Shown: one piece after another, positions 33,584-43,590 of the stretch
Numbering within the stretch: position 1 is the first letter of the stretch
Layout of the letters: each line of letters starts with the position of its first letter
Assembly: GCA_024635795.1 (NCBI GenBank)
Contig: JAGXIH010000005.1
Coordinates: forward strand, 1-64,000
Origin: Salegentibacter sp.
GTDB taxonomy: Bacteria > Bacteroidota > Bacteroidia > Flavobacteriales > Flavobacteriaceae
Length of the DNA: 64,000 nucleotides
Direction: 5' to 3'
The notes under the pieces: model-generated
Database searches by the model: none
Told to the model about the DNA's origin: nothing
Seen by the model: only the letters and a program-made list of their open reading frames with translations
Program-made: the position numbers and the translations under genes

Positions 33584-33616
33584 CAAATATAGCAAGATAA
33601 ATTCGACAATCGCAAA
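33584..33616 (-). promoter_or_regulatory. Sigma factor gene promoter (TTTG / TATATTTG)
   Basis: On the minus strand TTTG (33613-33616) and TATATTTG (33584-33591) are 21 bases apart, a full match to the Bacteroidota consensus. Confidence 0.65.
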
Positions 33617-33681
33617 CAAAAGCTTAATATTTTAACATTACTATAAGAAATAAGGGGCTTTTTCTCCTGCTGCTTATTGAG

Positions 33682-33689
33682 TACATTTG
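33682..33689 (+). promoter_or_regulatory. uvrA -7 box
   Basis: TACATTTG lies 24 bases before the chosen uvrA ATG at 33714. It overlaps an in-frame upstream ATG (33687), which therefore cannot be the translation start if this box is used. Confidence 0.5.
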
Positions 33690-33713
33690 CATTTCAAGAC
33701 CATACAACATAGC

Positions 33714-36500
33714 ATGAATATTGACGTAGAGAAGGTTGATCCCAAAAAGAATATTATTATTAAAGGTGCAAAACTGCACAATCTAAAAGATATCAATGTA
33801 GTAATTCCCCGGAATAAACTGATAGTTATAACCGGTCTCTCCGGTTCAGGGAAATCCAGTCTCGCTTTCGATACTTTGTATGCTGAAGGTCAACGCAGGT
33901 ATGTGGAGAGCCTATCTTCATATGCCCGTCAATTTCTGGGAAGGCTTAATAAACCAAAAGTAGATTATATAAAAGGAATAGCCCCGGCCATAGCCATAGA
34001 GCAGAAAGTTAATTCTACCAACCCACGGTCTACCGTAGGTACTTCCACCGAAATTTATGATTATCTAAAACTTCTTTTTGCCCGCATCGGAAGGACCTAT
34101 TCCCCTGTTTCTGGAAATGAAGTCAAAAAAGATACGGTTACCGATGTGGTAAACTATGTAAAGTCTTTTGCTGAAGGAGAAAAACTCCTCCTCCTCTCCC
34201 CTGTTCATCTTGAAAATGGCAGATCCCTGGAGGAAAAGATAAAAGTACTGGCCCAGCAGGGTTACAGTAGAGTAAAGATTAAAGATGAGGTAAAACGAAT
34301 TGATGAAGCTGATCTGGCCCATGCAGATACTTCGGAAACTTTTCTAGTAGTAGACCGAATAATAACCAAAGACGAAGAAGATTTTTATAATAGACTAGCA
34401 GATGCTACTGATGCGGCCTTCTTTGAAGGTAAAGGCGAACTGTATATTCAAAAATTAAGCGATAATGAATTACGCCACTTCAGTAATAAGTTTGAACTGG
34501 ATGGAATAAGCTTTCCAGAACCAAATGTTCATCTTTTCAGTTTTAATAACCCCTACGGGGCTTGTTCAAAATGCGAAGGTTACGGAGATGTAATAGGGAT
34601 TGATGAAGACCTGGTTATTCCAAACACCGGCCTCTCTGTATATGAAAATGCTATATATCCATGGCGAGGTGAAAGTATGAGCTGGTACCGCAATCAGTTG
34701 GTAAATAACTCTCATAAATTTGATTTTCCTATACACAAGCCCTGGTTTGAACTTTCAGAAGAACAAAAAGAACTGGTCTGGACGGGGAATGAATATTTTG
34801 AAGGTATTAACGAGTTCTTCGAATTCCTGGAGAGTAAGGCTTATAAAATCCAGAACAGGGTAATGCTAAGCCGCTATCGGGGTAAGACCAAATGCAGCGC
34901 CTGTAAAGGTAAAAGACTTAGGCCTGAAGCTGAATATGTAAAGATAGGCGGCCATAGCATCACCGATCTTGTAGAAAAACCCTTGCATAAGGTAAGAGCG
35001 TTTTTCAATGACCTGGAGCTAAATGAATATGATACTCAAATCGCTAAAAGGTTATTAACCGAAATAAGAAACCGCCTGGACTTTCTCTCCCAGGTAGGCC
35101 TGGATTATCTCACCCTAAACCGGAAATCCAATACCTTATCGGGAGGAGAATCCCAGCGAATAAACCTGGCAACATCCCTTGGGAGTAGTCTCGTAGGATC
35201 GATGTATATACTGGATGAACCTTCAATAGGCTTGCACCCGAAAGACACTGAAAATCTAATAGAGGTTTTAAAAAATCTTCGTGATTTAGGTAATACCGTC
35301 ATCGTTGTAGAGCACGATGAAGACATAATGAACGCCGCCGATGAAATTATAGACATTGGTCCCGAAGCCGGAACGAATGGCGGTGAAGTTGTTGCGGTAG
35401 GTAAAATGAAAGATATTTTAAAGTCCACCTCCCTTACGGCACAATATCTTAATGGCACCGAAAAGATAGAATTGCCAGAAGAAAGGCGTAAAACCAAGAG
35501 AAACATAAAAATCACCGGAGCCAGAGAGAATAATCTTAAAAATATAGATGTTACCTTCCCGCTAGGTGTTTTCACTGCGATAACCGGGGTTTCCGGAAGT
35601 GGAAAAAGTACGCTTGTTAAGAAAATCCTTTATCCTGCTGCCCAAAAGAAAATTGGAGGTTATGGAGAGAAAGCAGGTCAGTTTACGGCCATAGAAGGAA
35701 ATTTTGATAACCTGGGCAGCATTGAATTTGTTGACCAGAATCCCATTGGCCGAAGTTCCCGCTCCAACCCTGTAACCTATATAAAAGCTTACGACGACAT
35801 TAGAAACTTATTTTCGAATCAGAAATTGTCTAAGATAAGGGACTATACCCCAAAATATTTTTCATTTAATGTGGATGGAGGCCGCTGTGAAGTTTGTAAA
35901 GGAGAAGGGGAAGTTACCATAGAGATGCAGTTTATGGCTGATGTGCACCTGGAGTGTGAAGCCTGCAACGGAAAACGCTTTAAAAAAGAAGTCCTGGAGG
36001 TAACATTTGGCGATAAGAACATAGATGATGTTTTAAAAATGACTATCGATGATGCTACAGAGTTTTTTCACGAGCACAAGCAAGAAAAAATAGTCAGAAA
36101 ATTAAAACCTTTACAAGATGTAGGCCTCGGCTATGTGCAATTAGGCCAGAGCTCCTCTACTCTTTCCGGAGGGGAAGCACAGCGTATTAAACTGGCTTCT
36201 TTTCTGGTAAAAGGAAACACCAAGGAAAAGGCCCTGTTTATTTTTGATGAGCCTACCACCGGATTGCATTTTCATGATATTAAAAAGTTGCTGAAGTCAT
36301 TCAACGCCCTGATTAAAAAAGGGCATTCTGTGATCGTAATTGAACACAATATGGACCTGGTTAAATGCGCCGATTATGTGATCGACCTTGGCCCCGAGGG
36401 AGGAGAAAACGGAGGCCATCTTGTTGCCTTCGGCACTCCGGAAGAGGTTGCTAAAAACAAGAAGTCCTATACCGCAAAATACCTGAAGGAAAAATTATAG
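33714..36500 (+). CDS. uvrA: Excinuclease ABC subunit A
   Basis: UvrA is the damage-recognising ATPase of nucleotide excision repair. The 928-residue protein has two ABC ATPase units: first Walker [11 protein letters not shown] near residue 36, its ABC signature [12 protein letters not shown] and second [10 protein letters not shown] near 627, with [12 protein letters not shown] and FDEPTTGLH later. The Cys motifs [24 protein letters not shown] and CEACNGKR are zinc-finger ligands. The start at 33714 gives the expected N-terminus before [11 protein letters not shown]. No other uvr gene is nearby. Confidence 0.98.
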   Translation: MNIDVEKVDPKKNIIIKGAKLHNLKDINVVIPRNKLIVITGLSGSGKSSLAFDTLYAEGQRRYVESLSSYARQFLGRLNKPKVDYIKGIAPAIAIEQKVNSTNPRSTVGTSTEIYDYLKLLFARIGRTYSPVSGNEVKKDTVTDVVNYVKSFAEGEKLLLLSPVHLENGRSLEEKIKVLAQQGYSRVKIKDEVKRIDEADLAHADTSETFLVVDRIITKDEEDFYNRLADATDAAFFEGKGELYIQKLSDNELRHFSNKFELDGISFPEPNVHLFSFNNPYGACSKCEGYGDVIGIDEDLVIPNTGLSVYENAIYPWRGESMSWYRNQLVNNSHKFDFPIHKPWFELSEEQKELVWTGNEYFEGINEFFEFLESKAYKIQNRVMLSRYRGKTKCSACKGKRLRPEAEYVKIGGHSITDLVEKPLHKVRAFFNDLELNEYDTQIAKRLLTEIRNRLDFLSQVGLDYLTLNRKSNTLSGGESQRINLATSLGSSLVGSMYILDEPSIGLHPKDTENLIEVLKNLRDLGNTVIVVEHDEDIMNAADEIIDIGPEAGTNGGEVVAVGKMKDILKSTSLTAQYLNGTEKIELPEERRKTKRNIKITGARENNLKNIDVTFPLGVFTAITGVSGSGKSTLVKKILYPAAQKKIGGYGEKAGQFTAIEGNFDNLGSIEFVDQNPIGRSSRSNPVTYIKAYDDIRNLFSNQKLSKIRDYTPKYFSFNVDGGRCEVCKGEGEVTIEMQFMADVHLECEACNGKRFKKEVLEVTFGDKNIDDVLKMTIDDATEFFHEHKQEKIVRKLKPLQDVGLGYVQLGQSSSTLSGGEAQRIKLASFLVKGNTKEKALFIFDEPTTGLHFHDIKKLLKSFNALIKKGHSVIVIEHNMDLVKCADYVIDLGPEGGENGGHLVAFGTPEEVAKNKKSYTAKYLKEKL

Positions 36501-36535
36501 GTTCCACCAAACCAACTTAAAATACTGAAAATCAA

Positions 36536-36563
36536 AATATTTGGTTGTTTCGCAACAAATATT
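36536..36563 (+). terminator. Hairpin after uvrA
   Basis: AATATTTGGTTG pairs with CAACAAATATT with one bulged base over a TTTCG loop, 35 bases after the uvrA stop. No strong U tract follows, so termination is tentative. Confidence 0.35.
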
Positions 36564-36677
36564 AATAAGCTCACTAGCGGCTCCTAACCTGGCTTTACGG
36601 ACTTTGGCACGTAGTTTGTAACTTTTAAGTCGTAACCCACTCCTATCATAAGGGTTTCAGAACTTAAAACCTTACAA

Positions 36678-37925
36678 ATGAAAAATATTCTCCTCATCTT
36701 TAGTCTGCTTTTCTTCGGAATTTCAGGTTCCGCCTCGGAAGCTTCAGATCTTCGCAGGAATGCCTATACAGATTCATTTATCTTCATCGAAGACGGTGTT
36801 GAATTTGCCATTTATCCTAATGGAGAATTCGACTTCTACTATAACCCAAATTTCAGAAGAACGAATGTGGTCAACATCTCAACTCCAAATGTAAATATCA
36901 GTTATAACTCCGGTTATAATTATGATCCCTATATTCAATATGATGATTATGGAGCGGTTATCCAGGTGGAGAATGTTCCAATCTATTATGATTACTACGG
37001 AAGAATAATCCAGGCTGGAGATGTATTGATCGACTATAACCGCAACGGCAGAGTGGCCCGTGTTGGAAACTTATATGTTAGGTACAACAGGTTTAACCAG
37101 TTTGCTCATTTTTCAGGATATATTAATCATTATAACAGACAATACGTATACAGACCATGGCACAGGTATTACAGCAGGCCATACAGCCACGTAAGCATCG
37201 TATTCAATAGACCGTACAGGGCTTACTATCAGCCAAACCGATTAACCTATGTGCAACACAACACATATTATACAAACAACTATAATACCTACGTAAATAA
37301 GAATTTTTATCGTCCTGACCAGAAAGTAGTTTCCTACAATAACGGAAGAAGAACTTCTGATAAAAGGGATTTACAAAAAATAAATACACGCAGATCCAGC
37401 CAGGTTGTCTCTGAAAATAACACCCGAAGAAGTGCTCAAAACAGTACCAGAGCTAATGCTTCAAATAATGAAAAAGCTGTGATCTCCAGAAGACAGTCAA
37501 GCAGTAATTCTGCTGGAAAAGCGATCCGTGGGAACACCAGTAGAAGTTCTGATACCAGAGCTACTAAAGCGCCAACAAGAACAAGAGCAAACACCCAGGC
37601 CACAGGTAGCAGAACACAGGCTAGAACTGCGCAGGTAAAGAATACAAGGAATGCCAGAGCTCAGCAAAGTACGCAGAGAAAAGCCACTGTTAAAAAGCAG
37701 GCAACTCAGCAAAGAAGAAGTAATGTAACAAAGTCTACCCCGACTAACAGAAACACGCAGGCAAGATCTTCAGGAAGATCAAATACAAGAGTTCAAAGCA
37801 GTGCCCCGGCTTCAAGAAAACCGGCAGCGGTTAAGACTCAGAGAAACACACGCTCAGGTGCCGTAAGAGGAAAAACTTCTACCCGAAATAACACTTCGGC
37901 ACGAAATGTGAATGGTAGAGGTTAA
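36678..37925 (+). CDS. Secreted low-complexity protein, Tyr/Asn-rich then Arg/Ser/Thr-rich
   Basis: A cleavable signal peptide (about 1-19, cut after GSA or SAS) is followed by a Tyr/Asn-rich beta-like region (about 25-205) with repeated IxVENVPIYYDYYG-type units such as NLYVRYNRFN. From about residue 235 to 415 the chain is dominated by Arg, Ser, Thr, Asn, Gln and Ala and looks disordered and strongly basic (repeats of NTR, SR, ARTA, RST). No Cys. Such proteins are recurrent in Flavobacteriaceae and are unnamed. A surface or matrix role by charge binding to nucleic acid or polysaccharide is speculation. Confidence 0.75.
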   Translation: MKNILLIFSLLFFGISGSASEASDLRRNAYTDSFIFIEDGVEFAIYPNGEFDFYYNPNFRRTNVVNISTPNVNISYNSGYNYDPYIQYDDYGAVIQVENVPIYYDYYGRIIQAGDVLIDYNRNGRVARVGNLYVRYNRFNQFAHFSGYINHYNRQYVYRPWHRYYSRPYSHVSIVFNRPYRAYYQPNRLTYVQHNTYYTNNYNTYVNKNFYRPDQKVVSYNNGRRTSDKRDLQKINTRRSSQVVSENNTRRSAQNSTRANASNNEKAVISRRQSSSNSAGKAIRGNTSRSSDTRATKAPTRTRANTQATGSRTQARTAQVKNTRNARAQQSTQRKATVKKQATQQRRSNVTKSTPTNRNTQARSSGRSNTRVQSSAPASRKPAAVKTQRNTRSGAVRGKTSTRNNTSARNVNGRG

Positions 37926-37961
37926 AAGTTCATAATTTAAATTTTTTTGGTTGGTTAGTTG

Positions 37962-38007
37962 GAAACCCCTTTGGGCATCACAAATGTCCTGGGGGTTTCT
38001 CTTTTTA
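37962..38007 (+). terminator. Terminator after the Arg-rich secreted protein
   Basis: GAAACCCC pairs with GGGGTTTC over a 22-base loop, followed by TCTTTTTAT. It lies between convergent genes and may stop transcription from both sides. Confidence 0.65.
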
Positions 38008-39468
38008 TGTGCTTTTTCTCCTTACAAATTTTTCAATTAGATTTCTTATTTCAGGAGAAAAATTCATTCTATATGCAAATATTAAAAAGAGCCCTATGAT
38101 CAGCAGAGACTTGAGGGATATGTTTATTAAAGGATGAAAAGGAAACTCCCAATAATAGAAGCTTAAACTAAACACGACTGTAAAGGCCATTACCAACCAG
38201 GTTTTTGAAACAAAAGGCACCAACCGGAATTTGGTATAAACAAGGTAAATTTTCGAGGTGTTATAGATCCCAAAGGCCAGGAAACTTGCAATCGCTGCGC
38301 CTTCAATCCCATAAAGCGGTATAAAAATAATATTAAAGACAAAAGCCAAAACTGCCAGAAAAACTCCAATGGCAAGCACAATGCGGTAATAATCTGAGTT
38401 GAATAAAATACTGTTATTGTTTCCGAGAAAATTATCATAAAGCTTAACCAGAGAAATAAGCAGAACTACCAGGATACTCAGTTCATATTCTTCAGGAATC
38501 AGTTCATAGAGCTGTTGCACATTACTAATTATCAGAATAAAGATCAAGCCGCTAACTATAAGAAGATTTATCGAGCTTTTCTTATATAGATTTCCCAAGC
38601 CTTCTATATCCTTTAAATTCAGCATTTCTGCCGTCATGGGGTGAGTTATCTGATTCATTGCTTTTTGTGGCACCGAAATCACCGTAGCAATGTAAACCAT
38701 TATTCCGTAGATGGCCACATTTTCTATAGGCAGGTAATATTCAATCATCACCTTGTCCAGGTCCAGCAAGACCATAGCCACAGAGGCTGCAATAAGAATA
38801 AGTGAAGTATATTTCAAGACACTGGAAAGGTTTTCAGGAAACAAGAAATTTATCTTTGGCCTATACAAGCTGAAGGCATATACGGCCATTATCAAGCTTC
38901 TGATCACAAAAACAAAGGCTATCCCATAAATAAACCAAGGTATGCTCAAGATTTGGAAATAGACCGCGAAGAGCAGCAGGCTGATGCAAGTTCGGTGAAA
39001 AACCTCCTTCATCACATTTCCGAAGACACTCCGGAAATGCACCTTAGACCAGGCAAAGAATACCTCAAAATAGGCTATAGCCACCGCAATGAGAAATATT
39101 AACCAGATATAGGGCTTTACCAGGGTATTTCCATCAGAAAAATAATTCAGTAAAAGATCGTAGCCCATAACCCCTACAAAGCCTAAAAAAGCAGAAACCA
39201 CCAAGGGTAAGAATAACACCAGGTTGAGCAACCGGTCTTTCTCCTCTCTGGTTTTATAAAAACTAAAGAATTTCACTAAGGTACTATGTACGCCAAAAGC
39301 CATAAATGGCCAGATCAAATTAGCTGCCGAAAGCAGGAAACTTACAAGACCATAATATTCCTGTTCTAGAAAATAAGTAAAAAGAAAAAGGGTATTGATG
39401 GCTCCAATCCCAAAACCGACATACGTAGTAACCAGGTTTTTAAAAGACTGATTTAAAATTACACCCAT
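38005..39468 (-). CDS. Oligosaccharide flippase / polysaccharide biosynthesis membrane protein
   Basis: The 487-residue protein is a MOP superfamily (Wzx-like) membrane protein with about 12-14 hydrophobic segments from residue 12 to 480. The N-terminal FKNLVTTYVGFGIGAINTLFLF is typical. Flippases of this group move lipid-linked sugars across the inner membrane. It follows the GT4 glycosyltransferase by 9 bases, so the pair probably builds and flips one glycan. The substrate is not known. Confidence 0.85.
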   Translation of the reverse strand: MGVILNQSFKNLVTTYVGFGIGAINTLFLFTYFLEQEYYGLVSFLLSAANLIWPFMAFGVHSTLVKFFSFYKTREEKDRLLNLVLFLPLVVSAFLGFVGVMGYDLLLNYFSDGNTLVKPYIWLIFLIAVAIAYFEVFFAWSKVHFRSVFGNVMKEVFHRTCISLLLFAVYFQILSIPWFIYGIAFVFVIRSLIMAVYAFSLYRPKINFLFPENLSSVLKYTSLILIAASVAMVLLDLDKVMIEYYLPIENVAIYGIMVYIATVISVPQKAMNQITHPMTAEMLNLKDIEGLGNLYKKSSINLLIVSGLIFILIISNVQQLYELIPEEYELSILVVLLISLVKLYDNFLGNNNSILFNSDYYRIVLAIGVFLAVLAFVFNIIFIPLYGIEGAAIASFLAFGIYNTSKIYLVYTKFRLVPFVSKTWLVMAFTVVFSLSFYYWEFPFHPLINISLKSLLIIGLFLIFAYRMNFSPEIRNLIEKFVRRKST

Positions 39469-39477
39469 AGCGTGATT

Positions 39478-40758
39478 TTACTTTAGCAAGTTAGCCAATT
39501 TACCGGTAAGCATCTTGCGGCTATATTGCGCTATATTCTTCGGTTCCGAATTTAAATTCCCTTTCTTAAATTCTGAAAAAAGTTTTCTAAGCTGAACTTT
39601 CACTGCTTCTTTATCTGAATAATCAAAGCACTCCCCTGCTCCTGTTACCTCTAAAATTTTCTGAACATCCCAGTTTTCGGGCCCGATAGCCAGGATAGGT
39701 CTTTTAGCGTTCAGGTATTCAAATATTTTCCCTGGAATGATGCCCCGCGTTTCTATACTATCTATTTCCAACAGCAGTAATACCTGGCTTTTACGCTGAA
39801 ACCTCAAGGCTTCTTGGTGGCTCACATAAGGTATCAATTCCAAATGCACTTCCAGTTTATTTTCTTTTATACTTTTTATGACTTCAGAGCTCACCTTGCC
39901 TACCAGACGAAGCTGGAAGGAATTCTTGAATTCAGCATCTTCTTCGATCAATTCCTGAAAACATTCCCAGAGGAATTTCGGGTTTCTCCCGGAAAGAAGG
40001 GAGCCAATATGAGAAAAACTGAATTTTTCATCGGGGACGATAGGTTTTAAAAAGTTCACTTCATCATATCCGTTGGTGATAAGGAAAACCGGCTTTTGGG
40101 TTTTACTTTCAAATTCGGCTTTGGTAGTATGGCTGGTCGCTATAATCTTATCAGCAGCATTTAAAACCTCTCGCTCAAATAATTCATGTTTTTTCTGAGC
40201 ACTTTTAGTGAGTTTTAATTTAGAGTGATAACCAATTTGGGTCCAGGGATCCCTGAAATCGGCAATCCATTGTATTGGCAATTCCTTTTTTAAATTTAAG
40301 CCGATAAGATGAAGGCTATGTGGTGGGCCGGTAGTGATCACGATATCGATATCTTCCTTTTTTAGAAAATTTATCAGATACTTAACCGAAGGCTTTATCC
40401 AGAATTTTCTTGCATCGGGAATGAAGAAATTTCCTCTTATATATAACATCAGGCTTTGCAACCAAGCCTGGTTTTTTTTTTCTGCAATTATGCCGGAACT
40501 TATAGTCTCTGTTTCCTTTTTTGAAAACAAACCAGCGAGACTATAAGGTTCGAATATTTTTCGTCTTAAAATTTGAAGGTTTTCGGGAACCTCACTTTCC
40601 AGATTCTTATCGGTTATGGGATAGGTAGGGTTTTCTGGAATAAATAGTACGGGTTCAATCTCAAACTCCCTGAGGTATTTCACGAATTTCAACCAACGTT
40701 GTACCCCGGGACCACCGGCCGGGGGCCAGTAATATGTTATGATAAGAACCTTTTTCAT
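39478..40758 (-). CDS. GT4 family glycosyltransferase
   Basis: The 426-residue protein starts VLIITYYWPPAGGPGVQRW, the N-terminal donor/acceptor fold of GT4 retaining glycosyltransferases. It continues with the hinge region and the C-terminal Rossmann fold (about 230-400), where IPGKIFEYLNAKRPILAIG carries the conserved E-x7-E-like nucleotide-sugar motif. It acts in the cytoplasm on a lipid-linked or membrane-anchored sugar. It is 5 bases after the YfhO gene and 9 bases before the flippase gene. Confidence 0.88.
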   Translation of the reverse strand: MKKVLIITYYWPPAGGPGVQRWLKFVKYLREFEIEPVLFIPENPTYPITDKNLESEVPENLQILRRKIFEPYSLAGLFSKKETETISSGIIAEKKNQAWLQSLMLYIRGNFFIPDARKFWIKPSVKYLINFLKKEDIDIVITTGPPHSLHLIGLNLKKELPIQWIADFRDPWTQIGYHSKLKLTKSAQKKHELFEREVLNAADKIIATSHTTKAEFESKTQKPVFLITNGYDEVNFLKPIVPDEKFSFSHIGSLLSGRNPKFLWECFQELIEEDAEFKNSFQLRLVGKVSSEVIKSIKENKLEVHLELIPYVSHQEALRFQRKSQVLLLLEIDSIETRGIIPGKIFEYLNAKRPILAIGPENWDVQKILEVTGAGECFDYSDKEAVKVQLRKLFSEFKKGNLNSEPKNIAQYSRKMLTGKLANLLK

Positions 40759-40763
40759 AGCTG

Positions 40764-43184
40764 TTATTCCTTACGGCGAATACCGTAAAATATACCTCCC
40801 AGAATTGCCAAAACAAGAACTATAGAACTCGCAAGGGCAATACTACTTCCTGTATTTACGACTTCCGGTTCAAACCTAAAGGTAATTTCGTGTTCTCCGG
40901 CAGGAATTTCCATAGCCCGCAACACATAATTTACCCGGAAGTGTTCTACTGTTTGACCATCTATATAAGCCTGCCAACCCGGATTATAATACATCTCTGA
41001 AAAAACCGCCAGCTGCTCGCTATCCGATTGGAAATCATAGATCATTTCATTAGGCGACGCGCTTATCAAACTTATTTCCCCAATGGCATTCCATTCGGTA
41101 TTACCGGAAACTATTTCCCTGAATTTTTCATCTGCAATTGCAGTATTTTGAAGATCTGTTTCCTCCAGTTCAAGAATTTCCTCATTGGCATCAGCAACAT
41201 ATTCCAGTTCATTCACAAGCCACGCATTCCCATAAGCCCCGGGATTTTGCTGAACTTGGGGGCTTCCATCTTCAGAAGGAACTATGAAATATTTTACATT
41301 CAGCATATTCAAAATATCCATATTGTTCTGCGAAATATAGAAATCAAAAAGATCCTGCATACGTCCCGGTTTGGCCGCGTGGTAGCCACCAATGCTGTTA
41401 TGGAAATAAGAAGTTCTTCCGGTGTTAAATGGACTGCCGCTCACATCAAACACCCGATAATGCGATTCATCCTGAAGGATTTGTTCATCGGCCTGAGTAG
41501 GCTGAAATGGTTGTTCCATTTGCCTGGCGTTCACAAAGTCATCATTATTTACATAGCGACGGTCTACGCCAACCAGATCGAATAGAATTAAGATTGCAAA
41601 GGCCCCAACAAGCAGATTTTTCCGTAGTTTTCCTTTAAGATAAAACCAAATAAGGGAAACACACAATCCAACCAGGATAAGGCTTCTAAGGGCATCGGCA
41701 GTAAAAATTGCCTTCCGGTCTTCTTTAAGTGCCCGCACAAAATCCATCCCGAGTTGTTGTCTTAATGCAGCATCAGAACCACCGCTAAAATCAAAAAGCA
41801 CCGATTTAAATAAAAGAAAAACCAGGGCCAAACCTCCGGTAATGATCCCTGCCCATTTAAGTGCATATTCCTTTTTATCCGCTGAAATTTCTTTAGAGAA
41901 TAAGCGGGAAAGTCCTACTACAGCTAAAACAGGCACACATAATTCAATAATTACCTGAATTGATGATACCGCCCTGAATTTATTATAGAGTGGCACATAA
42001 TCGATGAACAATTCGGTTAAAAAGCCGAAGTTTTTACCCCAGGATAACAACAGTGCCAGAATACTTCCACCTACTATCCACCATTTAAGTCGGCCTCTTA
42101 TTAAAAATAGCGCAAAAACGAAAAAGAATAAAACTGTAGCGCCAATGTATGCCGGGGCTCCTACAAAGGGTTGATCGCCCCAGTATGTGGGCGCGTTATT
42201 AACAAAATCGGCAGCCTGAGCCGGTGAGGCCCCAAGTTCCATTATTGCCTGGTAAACATTTGAATCTTCATCTAGTTTTTCAGCATTGGAGCCTCCCATA
42301 AACCTTGGGATAAACAAGTTAAAAGTTTCAACGATGCCGTAACTGTATTCAGTTATATAGTTATAATCAAGGCCGCTACCACTCTTCTCAGATCCATCGG
42401 GTTCAATAGTGAGGCCGGTATCCCCTCTCGTGCTAAACTGGGTATATTCCTGCGTTGCCAATAAATTGGTTGCATTGGCTCCTATGGCCAGAATTACAGC
42501 TATAACCATTACTCCCAGGGCTTTAAAATACTGCGGAACCAGGCCTTTTCTATAAGCATCAACCAGATAAGCAATACCGAGTACGATAACGAGCAGCAAC
42601 AGATAATAAGTCATCTGGAAATGGTTTGCACCAATTTCAAGAGCCATGGCGATGGCCAGTAAAATTCCTCCAAGCCAGAATTTTTGCCTGAAGGTTAAGA
42701 TTATTCCGCCCAAAACCATGGGCATATAGGCAATAGCGTGAGCCTTGGCATTATGCCCCACGCCAAGTATTATAATGAGATACGTTGAAAATCCAAATGC
42801 AAGAGCTCCTAAGAAGGCAAGCTTAAAATCGAGTTTCAAACAAAGAAGGAGGATGTAAAAACCCAGAAAATAAAGAAATAGGTAATCCGCCGGTCTTGGA
42901 AGAAAACGCAGCACAGAGTCCAGCTTTTTCACATAATTATGAGGATAATTAGCTCCCAGTTGATAGGTAGGCATTCCGCCAAATGCGGCATTGGTCCAGT
43001 AGGGTTCTTCGCCTGTTTGAGCTCTGAAATCGTTCTGCTCTTTGGCCATCCCCGTATATTGAACGATATCACTCTGGAAGATCATTTTACCCTGAAGTAC
43101 AGGACTAAAATATAACAGGGAAATTACAATGAAACTAAATAAAACAAGAATATGAGGAAGATACCGCTTGTACTGAGCCATCAA
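40764..43184 (-). CDS. YfhO family membrane protein
   Basis: The 806-residue protein has 12-14 membrane helices in the first 580 residues (for example ILVLFSFIVISLLYF, LFLYFLGFYILLL and the IALASSIVLVLAILGG helix near the end) and a large extracytoplasmic loop domain (about 545-770) with FRVNYVLRAMEIPAGEHEI. YfhO proteins are GT-C-like membrane proteins that glycosylate lipoteichoic acid in Gram-positive bacteria; the Bacteroidota substrate is unknown. Its neighbours point to a glycan or glycolipid. Confidence 0.85.
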   Translation of the reverse strand: MMAQYKRYLPHILVLFSFIVISLLYFSPVLQGKMIFQSDIVQYTGMAKEQNDFRAQTGEEPYWTNAAFGGMPTYQLGANYPHNYVKKLDSVLRFLPRPADYLFLYFLGFYILLLCLKLDFKLAFLGALAFGFSTYLIIILGVGHNAKAHAIAYMPMVLGGIILTFRQKFWLGGILLAIAMALEIGANHFQMTYYLLLLVIVLGIAYLVDAYRKGLVPQYFKALGVMVIAVILAIGANATNLLATQEYTQFSTRGDTGLTIEPDGSEKSGSGLDYNYITEYSYGIVETFNLFIPRFMGGSNAEKLDEDSNVYQAIMELGASPAQAADFVNNAPTYWGDQPFVGAPAYIGATVLFFFVFALFLIRGRLKWWIVGGSILALLLSWGKNFGFLTELFIDYVPLYNKFRAVSSIQVIIELCVPVLAVVGLSRLFSKEISADKKEYALKWAGIITGGLALVFLLFKSVLFDFSGGSDAALRQQLGMDFVRALKEDRKAIFTADALRSLILVGLCVSLIWFYLKGKLRKNLLVGAFAILILFDLVGVDRRYVNNDDFVNARQMEQPFQPTQADEQILQDESHYRVFDVSGSPFNTGRTSYFHNSIGGYHAAKPGRMQDLFDFYISQNNMDILNMLNVKYFIVPSEDGSPQVQQNPGAYGNAWLVNELEYVADANEEILELEETDLQNTAIADEKFREIVSGNTEWNAIGEISLISASPNEMIYDFQSDSEQLAVFSEMYYNPGWQAYIDGQTVEHFRVNYVLRAMEIPAGEHEITFRFEPEVVNTGSSIALASSIVLVLAILGGIFYGIRRKE

Positions 43185-43208
43185 AAAAATAATTTAGTAG
43201 GCTCGAAA

Positions 43209-43484
43209 TTAATCAATTTCTTCGTAATCGATGTATTCTCCTACTTTTTTGTTGGATCTGGGCTTAGCCTTAGATTTTTTATCTACGTTAACCTTAGGTT
43301 CTTTTTTCTGAGAATTATAAGGTTGCTGCTGATTGAATTGCTGCTCAAATTGTTTGCCCACTTTCCGCATAAAATATTTAAGGATCAATGGACCAAACCA
43401 ACGAACTAATAATTTAAATCCGAAGTATACTAACAGGATTATTAAAATCGTTTTCAGAACAGCTGTAAAAGAAGCTTCAAACAT
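43209..43484 (-). CDS. DUF4834 family small membrane protein
   Basis: The 91-residue protein has one membrane segment (about 9-30, ILIILLVYFGFKLLVRW), then a Gln-rich and Lys-rich tail ending GEYIDYEEID. This matches DUF4834, a Bacteroidota family without a known role. It is 24 bases upstream of the YfhO gene, so it is the first gene of the four-gene operon. Confidence 0.85.
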   Translation of the reverse strand: MFEASFTAVLKTILIILLVYFGFKLLVRWFGPLILKYFMRKVGKQFEQQFNQQQPYNSQKKEPKVNVDKKSKAKPRSNKKVGEYIDYEEID

Positions 43485-43498
43485 TTAATGGCTTTTTG

Positions 43499-43506
43499 CA
43501 AAAATA
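43499..43506 (-). promoter_or_regulatory. -7 box for the DUF4834-YfhO operon
   Basis: TATTTTTG on the minus strand ends 14 bases before the DUF4834 start. The only TTTG upstream (43521-43524) is at an unsuitable 14-base spacing. Confidence 0.45.
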
Positions 43507-43562
43507 AAAATTAGGCTTAACAAATGCGAGGTTTTCAATCCTAAATTAATAATAAATTCTCC

Positions 43563-43570
43563 TATATTTG
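43563..43570 (+). promoter_or_regulatory. -7 box for the outer-membrane transporter gene
   Basis: TATATTTG lies 20 bases before the start at 43591. It is divergent from the box at 43499-43506. Confidence 0.45.
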
Positions 43571-43590
43571 ATTTAATAAAGACAATTGCT

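Noticed and set aside
33687-33713. uvrA start nine codons upstream
   Set aside because: That ATG overlaps the likely -7 box and the extra codons are not conserved-looking.
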